From contig CAMJGB010000009.1 of the NCBI GenBank assembly GCA_946405115.1, positions 1 to 19,085 on the forward strand: DNA of 19,085 nucleotides, given 5' to 3'. This DNA comes from an uncultured Clostridia bacterium. Its GTDB lineage: Bacteria > Bacillota > Clostridia > Saccharofermentanales > Saccharofermentanaceae. Under the pieces are notes generated by a model. That model was not told the DNA's origin and ran no database searches. It saw nothing but the letters and a program-made list of their open reading frames with translations. Of the stretch, positions 14,603 through 19,085 are shown piece by piece. Numbering within the stretch: the first letter of the stretch is position 1; the number at the start of each line of letters is the position of its first letter. Made by a program: the position numbers and the translations under genes.

Positions 14603-16465
14603 TTAATCGATCCGTATTCCGAATACTTCGCCCTGAGTAGTTCCGATGACGAGCATATTGCCGAATACAGCCGGTGAAGCCTCGAAAGATACGCCCATTC
14701 CGGCCTCGGAGCTTACCTGAATATAGGTAATTCTCTCACCTGTTGAACCGTTAACAAGGTGTATCTGTCCAAAACTGTCAGCAATAATTATATACGCATT
14801 ACCATCTTCTGTGTAACAAGCCACAGGTGATGAATATGTATAAATATTCATGTCATAATGCCAAACTTCTGTGCCTGTATCCCTATTGTAAGCAACCAAA
14901 CGATTGCCGCTTGTAAGTCCGTCGGTCATGGAATACGAGAAAATTACGAGGTTTGAGATGTTTCCCATACCGATAATGGGATTTCCGACGCATCCGCCGC
15001 TCTGATCAGTCGCGGAAGTCTCGCCGTTATAGGTATAGCAGGACTGGGATGTCTGCCAAACCTCTTCACCCGTAAGGCCGTTGATCTTATAGGTATAAGC
15101 GGCTCCGTTGTACTGTCCGCTGCTCTGGTTATCAACCTCTGTACCTATGTAAATATAGGGAATTCCGTTCTCTTCCTGTACTACAGGGGAAAGATCGGAG
15201 TCGTCGCCCGTCCTGAATACCCATACCATCTGGAATGTATTAAGGTCGAGACACACAAGATTGCAGTTATTGTCCATGAAGTAGCAGTAATTGCCGTATA
15301 CGGCAGCAGAACTCTCTACTCCCAGGAATCTTCCCTGCGTATCGTTAAAGATGTACTTATAGCCTGTGCACATAGGGTTAACGGAAACCGTTCCTGCTAC
15401 GGCATTGTACTGTGTATTAAGCTGGAAACTGTAGATGATTCCGTTCTCGCAGGGCCAGATAAGCGTATCCGTCTCGCCGTCGATGATCGGAGACGAGTCA
15501 AATGCGCCCCAGTTCATTCTGTAGGCACCGTCATCAAGACCCTCATAGGAATAGAGCAAAGAGCCGTCGATAAGCGAGAATATGTACATTCCGAAGGTAT
15601 ATTCGTTGTTGTCGTCGCCCTGACCTACATAAAGGAGAGGATAGCCTCTGGGATCCAATGATGCCGTACCCTTAACGGAAGCTCCCACATAGATGGGATC
15701 ACGTGTCATTGTGCCGTCATCAAGGTCCATAAAGTAGATATATCCGTCCAAAGAAGCATAGATAACCTCAGTAAGATTGGGCTTTGCTGCTGCCGAAGGA
15801 TAGATATTCATGTGTGAGATCATGTCCGAAGGCCATCTTACGATAAGGGGCTGACCCGTAAGTCTGTAGCCCGTCCACTCGAAAGTCATGTCAGAAGACA
15901 GGAGACTGTGGCCGTTCGTGTACTCCCAGCACTGTGTCAATGTATCAACGGCACCGTCATTAGGGGCAAGATAGCCGAAAGATGCCGTATTACGGAAGTT
16001 ATTGCCTCTGTATGTAAGAACACCCGGGATCTGCGTGTAATAAAGAGGATCACCGAGATTAATGGGGTTAGCGCGTGAATAATCAGTAATGATCTGGGAT
16101 CCGACTATTACATTCTGCGTAATTCCTCTCATCGAAGGATTAACGCTGTCGTCGATTACCGCTGAAGGATCGATGGAGACTGAAGCTGTCGCGGGATAAA
16201 GAATAGGATTCTGGTAATCTGCAAGCGGCGGGACAGGCGTCGGAGTAGCCGTAGACACTGCCACATAGTTGCTAATCATCGCAGCTGAAGAGGGATCCGT
16301 CTCAGTGCCGTTCTTCTTCGTATAGTAAACAGCAGCCAGTACGGATGTCAGCACCACTGAGATAATGGTCAGAGTTACCACCAGGACCATCGTGCCGCTC
16401 AAGTGATCGTGAGAAGGCTGATGATAGCTGTTATCAGGCTCAATGTACTGATTTTTTAAATCCAT
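14603..16465 (-). CDS. Membrane-anchored PQQ-type beta-propeller protein
   Basis: A 620-residue protein with one membrane span (about 25-48) near the N-terminus, a Thr/Pro linker (T-P-T-P-V-P-P, 74-80) and a long beta-propeller of PQQ-like repeats. Repeat marks: L-D-G-Y-I-Y-F-M-D-L-D-D-G, L-V-C-L-D-L-N-T-F-Q-M-V-W, Y-K-I-N-G-L-T-G-E-E-V-W, V-A-Y-N-R-D-T-G-T-E-V-W and I-H-L-V-N-G-S-T-G-E, most with the typical A/G-x-x-x-x-T/D-G-x-x-x-W ending. No PQQ-dependent dehydrogenase active site is evident, so it is more likely a scaffold or sensor (BamB-like fold) than an enzyme. The propeller is probably outside the membrane. The start ATG has no clear Shine-Dalgarno sequence and lies 13 bases after whiA, suggesting coupled translation. 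No export function is proven. Confidence 0.85.
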   Translation of the reverse strand: MDLKNQYIEPDNSYHQPSHDHLSGTMVLVVTLTIISVVLTSVLAAVYYTKKNGTETDPSSAAMISNYVAVSTATPTPVPPLADYQNPILYPATASVSIDPSAVIDDSVNPSMRGITQNVIVGSQIITDYSRANPINLGDPLYYTQIPGVLTYRGNNFRNTASFGYLAPNDGAVDTLTQCWEYTNGHSLLSSDMTFEWTGYRLTGQPLIVRWPSDMISHMNIYPSAAAKPNLTEVIYASLDGYIYFMDLDDGTMTRDPIYVGASVKGTASLDPRGYPLLYVGQGDDNNEYTFGMYIFSLIDGSLLYSYEGLDDGAYRMNWGAFDSSPIIDGETDTLIWPCENGIIYSFQLNTQYNAVAGTVSVNPMCTGYKYIFNDTQGRFLGVESSAAVYGNYCYFMDNNCNLVCLDLNTFQMVWVFRTGDDSDLSPVVQEENGIPYIYIGTEVDNQSSGQYNGAAYTYKINGLTGEEVWQTSQSCYTYNGETSATDQSGGCVGNPIIGMGNISNLVIFSYSMTDGLTSGNRLVAYNRDTGTEVWHYDMNIYTYSSPVACYTEDGNAYIIIADSFGQIHLVNGSTGERITYIQVSSEAGMGVSFEASPAVFGNMLVIGTTQGEVFGIRID

Positions 16466-16478
16466 AAAGGAAATAATA

Positions 16479-17267
16479 TCACATACTTTCCGCGATTTCG
16501 ATAAGACGTGTCAGTCTGTGATTCATGCCGGACTTTCCGATGGGCGGATTCATCATGGCTCCGAGCTCCGCTATGGAAGCGCCGGGATTCTTCTGATGCA
16601 CGACAGCCGCCTCGTATAAGCTTTTCGGGAGCTTCTCCGCTTCAGGGGACGCCATGAGCTTTCCTATAAGCTCTCCCCTTCTTACTGCAGCCTCCGCCTG
16701 ACGCCCGGTATTGCCGGAATCGCAGTTAACTGCGCGGTTTATGTTGGAGTACACCTCGCGCTCGGTTCGTATGCTCTCGAAGTTAAGCCTTGCCGTGCTC
16801 GCCCCTATAAGCCCGAGGAAATCGGACACGGCGTCGCCGTTTCTTATGTAGATTGCGTGAACATCGCCCCTATCGGCTTCCGTGTAAGGAAGGTCGTAAC
16901 CCGAGAGTATTCCCGTGATAACCTCCGCTGCATCGGGATTTACGGGTCTTAACTCGATTCTGTAAGCTGCCTTGGGATCCGTCACGTAGCCGCAGCTCAG
17001 GAAAACGCCCCTTAGAAAGTACCTCGCACCCGACTTCGGGTCCAAAGATATCTTCTCCTGCGACTTTGAAAGCTCGTCCTTACACTTGGCAAGAACCTCC
17101 GAAAGCTCCGTTCCTATTGCAGTTCCCGGCATGATAATACCGGAGGCAAGACTCCTTCTGTCCTCCGATTTCTTTACAGGAAGCGCTGCGACTTCCGCCT
17201 TTACCGACTTCGAAAAGCTGGGTTCGCTGCCGGAACTCTCAGGGATTTGCCTGCTTTTTTGCTTCAT
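16479..17267 (-). CDS. whiA: WhiA-family DNA-binding regulator with reduced N-terminal half
   Basis: WhiA is a DNA-binding protein of Gram-positive bacteria linked to cell division and, in Streptomyces, sporulation. Its usual build is two LAGLIDADG-like repeats plus a C-terminal helix-turn-helix, about 300-320 residues. This 262-residue version keeps an S-F-S-x2-V-K-x-E start (17-25) and the second repeat (F-L-R-G-V-F-L-S-C-G-Y-V-T-D-P-K, about 84-99). The usual A-E-L-A-A-L-L first repeat is largely gone, about 50 residues shorter between these points. The C-terminus is typical: S-I-R-T-E-R-E-V-Y-S-N-I-N-R-A-V-N-C (about 164-181), the N-P-G-A-S-I-A-E-L-G helix and P-P-I-G-K-S-G-M-N-H-R-L. It overlaps rapZ by 29 bases; the ATG is the only start in frame, without a clear Shine-Dalgarno. 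yvcK, usually between rapZ and whiA, is absent. Confidence 0.88.
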   Translation of the reverse strand: MKQKSRQIPESSGSEPSFSKSVKAEVAALPVKKSEDRRSLASGIIMPGTAIGTELSEVLAKCKDELSKSQEKISLDPKSGARYFLRGVFLSCGYVTDPKAAYRIELRPVNPDAAEVITGILSGYDLPYTEADRGDVHAIYIRNGDAVSDFLGLIGASTARLNFESIRTEREVYSNINRAVNCDSGNTGRQAEAAVRRGELIGKLMASPEAEKLPKSLYEAAVVHQKNPGASIAELGAMMNPPIGKSGMNHRLTRLIEIAESM

Positions 17268-18138
17268 ATCTGGGGTCTCTGTCTATATCCCTGTGATGAA
17301 CAATTGTCCGATAACCTGCTTCCTGCAATATCTTGCTGAGCTGCTCCGCGATAAACACGGATCTGTGGCGTCCGCCCGTGCAGCCGATACCGATATTAAG
17401 TCTGCTCTTGCCCTCTCTTATGTAGAAAGGCACCATGAATGTCATTAATTCGCCGAACTTATCAAGGAATTCCCTGGTCTCCTCGAATCCCATGAGGTAC
17501 TCCTCGATGGGTTCATCCTTACCGCAGAGCATCTGAAGCTTCTCGACCCAGAAAGGATTAGGAAGGAACCTTACGTCAATTACGTCGTCGCAGTCTGAAG
17601 GGAGGCCGTACATAAAGCCGAAGGACTGTATGTAAATGGAAATTCCCTGTGATTCGCACTCTTCAAGGACTACACGAAGCTCTTTTCGAAGTGAGGAGAG
17701 CGGCATCATTGTAGTGTCAACGACGTTGGTGGCGCGGCCCCTTATGCCGTGGAGCAAATCTCTCTCGGCAGCGATGGCATCAACGAGGCTCATCTCATCC
17801 GTAAGGGGGTGCCTTCTTCTTGTCTGGCGGTAACGGCTTACGAGCACGTTGTCGTTAGCCTCAAGGAATACGATTCTGTAGAAGTATCCCAAGTCATCGA
17901 GCTTACTCATGGCAGCATCAAAACCTGCAAGATACTCACGGGATCTTACGTCAACTACGATGCAGAGCTTCTCGATTGCAGGAAGGCTTTCCTCGCGCTT
18001 ACCCGCGAAAGATTCTACGATATCGGGAAGAAATGCCGGAGGAAGATTATCAATACAGAAATAACCGTGATCCTCGAAGTATGCCGCAGCCTGCGATTTT
18101 CCCGCACCGCTCATACCGGTCAAAATGATGATATCCAT
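17239..18138 (-). CDS. rapZ: RNase adapter protein / nucleotide-binding protein RapZ (YvcJ)
   Basis: A P-loop protein; in E. coli it controls GlmS by delivering the GlmZ small RNA to RNase E. In Bacillus the related YvcJ hydrolyses nucleotides and affects competence, so the role here is open. The 299 residues match the usual length. Walker A is G8-M-S-G-A-G-K-S. Further marks are I-D-N-L-P-P (29-34), V-D-V-R-S-R (62-67), F-L-E-A (89-92), and the C-terminal G-I-G-C-T-G-G-R-H-R-S-V (251-262) that in E. coli forms the RNA and metabolite-binding domain. The ATG start has AAGGAG about 7 bases before it and lies 3 bases after the murB stop, so translation is coupled. Its 3' end overlaps whiA by 29 bases. 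The order murB-rapZ-whiA is a Gram-positive cell-wall cluster. Confidence 0.96.
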   Translation of the reverse strand: MDIIILTGMSGAGKSQAAAYFEDHGYFCIDNLPPAFLPDIVESFAGKREESLPAIEKLCIVVDVRSREYLAGFDAAMSKLDDLGYFYRIVFLEANDNVLVSRYRQTRRRHPLTDEMSLVDAIAAERDLLHGIRGRATNVVDTTMMPLSSLRKELRVVLEECESQGISIYIQSFGFMYGLPSDCDDVIDVRFLPNPFWVEKLQMLCGKDEPIEEYLMGFEETREFLDKFGELMTFMVPFYIREGKSRLNIGIGCTGGRHRSVFIAEQLSKILQEAGYRTIVHHRDIDRDPRYEAKKQANP

Positions 18139-18141
18139 TAA

Positions 18142-19053
18142 TTACTCCTTCTTGCCTCCTAGGAAACGGACTTCGCACTCGAGCTTCACGCCGCTGTCCT
18201 CATAGACCTTGTTCTGAACATACTTTATAAGCTTAATGATGTCTTTTGAACCCGCAGTTCCGCCATTGTTTACGACGAAGCCCGAATGCTTGGGGCTGAC
18301 CTCGGCACCCGAATCATCAAGACTGAAACCCTTAAGACCCGAATCCTGTATAAGCTTGCCCGCGAAGTACCCCTCGGGGCGCTTGAATGTCGATCCGCAG
18401 GAAGGAACCGTCAAAGGCTGTGAAGCAGTTCTCTTGTCGCGAAGCTCCTTCACGTAAGCATCGATCGCATCCTTATCCCCCTTCTTAAGTCTCGCACGAA
18501 GGGAAGTTACAATCCTTCCGTTATTTACAAAATACGATGTTCTGTAGCCGAACATGTCCTTATTTACTTCGATATCCTTAACTTCGCCCTCCTCGATGAA
18601 TCGTACCGAGACTGCGATGTCGGATATCTCTCTTCCGTAAGCACCTGCATTCATGAATACGGCGCCTCCGACGCTTCCGGGGATACCGCATGCGAACTCG
18701 GCTCCCTCAAGGCCTTCCGAAGCTGCGGTATTGCCGAACTTGGAAAGAAGGCATCCTGCGCCCGCCGTTATGAACATGTACTCACTGTCATTGGTGTCGC
18801 TTTCTACCTTGATGTCAGACATGTTGTTTCCGATCTTTATAACAAGACCGTCGAAGCCATCGTCATCAGCGATTACATTGGACCCGTTGCCTAAGATGAA
18901 CACTTCAAGTGAATTCTTCTTCGCATAATCAAGAAGCTCGAGTATCTCCTCTTCCGATGAAGGCTCTGCAAAATAAGACGCAGGACCCCCGGTCTTCATA
19001 GTCGTCAAAGGCTTTAAGACAATGTCTCTTCTTATGATATCTTCTATGGGCAT
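18142..19053 (-). CDS. murB: UDP-N-acetylenolpyruvoylglucosamine reductase MurB
   Basis: An FAD- and NADPH-dependent reductase that forms UDP-MurNAc, the second step of peptidoglycan precursor synthesis. The 303 residues have the FAD region T-T-M-K-T-G-G-P-A (17-25), I-L-G-N-G-S-N-V-I (53-61), G-I-P-G-S-V-G-G-A-V-F-M-N-A-G-A-Y-G (123-140) and Y-R-T-S-Y-F (170-175). The catalytic P-S-C-G-S-T-F-K-R-P (219-228 region) supplies the serine that acts as proton donor. The start at 19053 has GGGAGG but at a long spacing of 12 bases, and only about 16 residues precede the T-T-M-K motif, fewer than usual. The frame stays open to the window edge, so the true start may lie upstream outside the view. The gene leads the visible part of the cluster; the next gene, rapZ, follows after 3 bases. 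Confidence 0.95.
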   Translation of the reverse strand: MPIEDIIRRDIVLKPLTTMKTGGPASYFAEPSSEEEILELLDYAKKNSLEVFILGNGSNVIADDDGFDGLVIKIGNNMSDIKVESDTNDSEYMFITAGAGCLLSKFGNTAASEGLEGAEFACGIPGSVGGAVFMNAGAYGREISDIAVSVRFIEEGEVKDIEVNKDMFGYRTSYFVNNGRIVTSLRARLKKGDKDAIDAYVKELRDKRTASQPLTVPSCGSTFKRPEGYFAGKLIQDSGLKGFSLDDSGAEVSPKHSGFVVNNGGTAGSKDIIKLIKYVQNKVYEDSGVKLECEVRFLGGKKE

Positions 19054-19085
19054 CAGCTTAAGTTGCCTCCCGGGAATACTCTGTT

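Overview
The window comes from a member of the Bacillota, most likely class Clostridia. The evidence is strong GGAGG ribosome-binding sites, the murB-rapZ-whiA cluster, a transketolase split into two genes, a MetA with acetyltransferase-type specificity, and a LuxR-type regulator paired with a 7TM sensor of a kind I recall from anaerobic Clostridia. I would not commit to a family; a Saccharofermentans-like or other gut/rumen lineage is only a guess. No mobile element, CRISPR array, tRNA or rRNA is visible, and there is no gene-free stretch above 300 bases. All genes lie on the minus strand except one three-gene operon (4004-7639).

Region 1 (1-441, minus): the 5' end of rnpA (TTG start, not recognised by simple ATG-based ORF calling) lies behind rpmH. 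rpmH has a perfect consensus promoter (TTGACA, 17 bases, TATAAT), and a terminator-like hairpin separates it from rnpA. dnaA, the classical neighbour of rpmH, is not there. Region 2 (455-3878, minus): a zinc-ribbon/DUF4190-type membrane protein, then a two-gene unit made of an acidic lipoprotein with a C-terminal tandem repeat and a DUF4428-type zinc-ribbon cytoplasmic protein.

Region 3 (4004-7639, plus): a tightly coupled signalling operon. It encodes a 7TM sensor with a kinase-like but catalytically empty C-terminus, a 3-TM PAS/HATPase kinase whose H-box lacks the usual acidic residue after the histidine, and a LuxR-type response regulator with an extra N-terminal alpha/beta domain of about 90 residues. 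The operon is divergent from the lipoprotein unit, and the shared 125-base intergenic region contains a 7+7 bp perfect dyad that could be the operator. This is the part of the window most likely to hold an undescribed system: a split sensor complex that may sense an envelope signal and control the lipoprotein/DUF4428 pair.

Region 4 (7676-19085, minus): a long, closely packed series read from murB leftward. It runs murB, rapZ, whiA (cell wall and division), a membrane-anchored PQQ-type propeller, a small unknown protein, a 4-TM protein, a uridine kinase-like enzyme, metA, nnrD, alr and the two transketolase subunits. It ends at a bidirectional terminator shared with the signalling operon. yvcK, usually between rapZ and whiA, is missing, and whiA lacks part of its N-terminal half.
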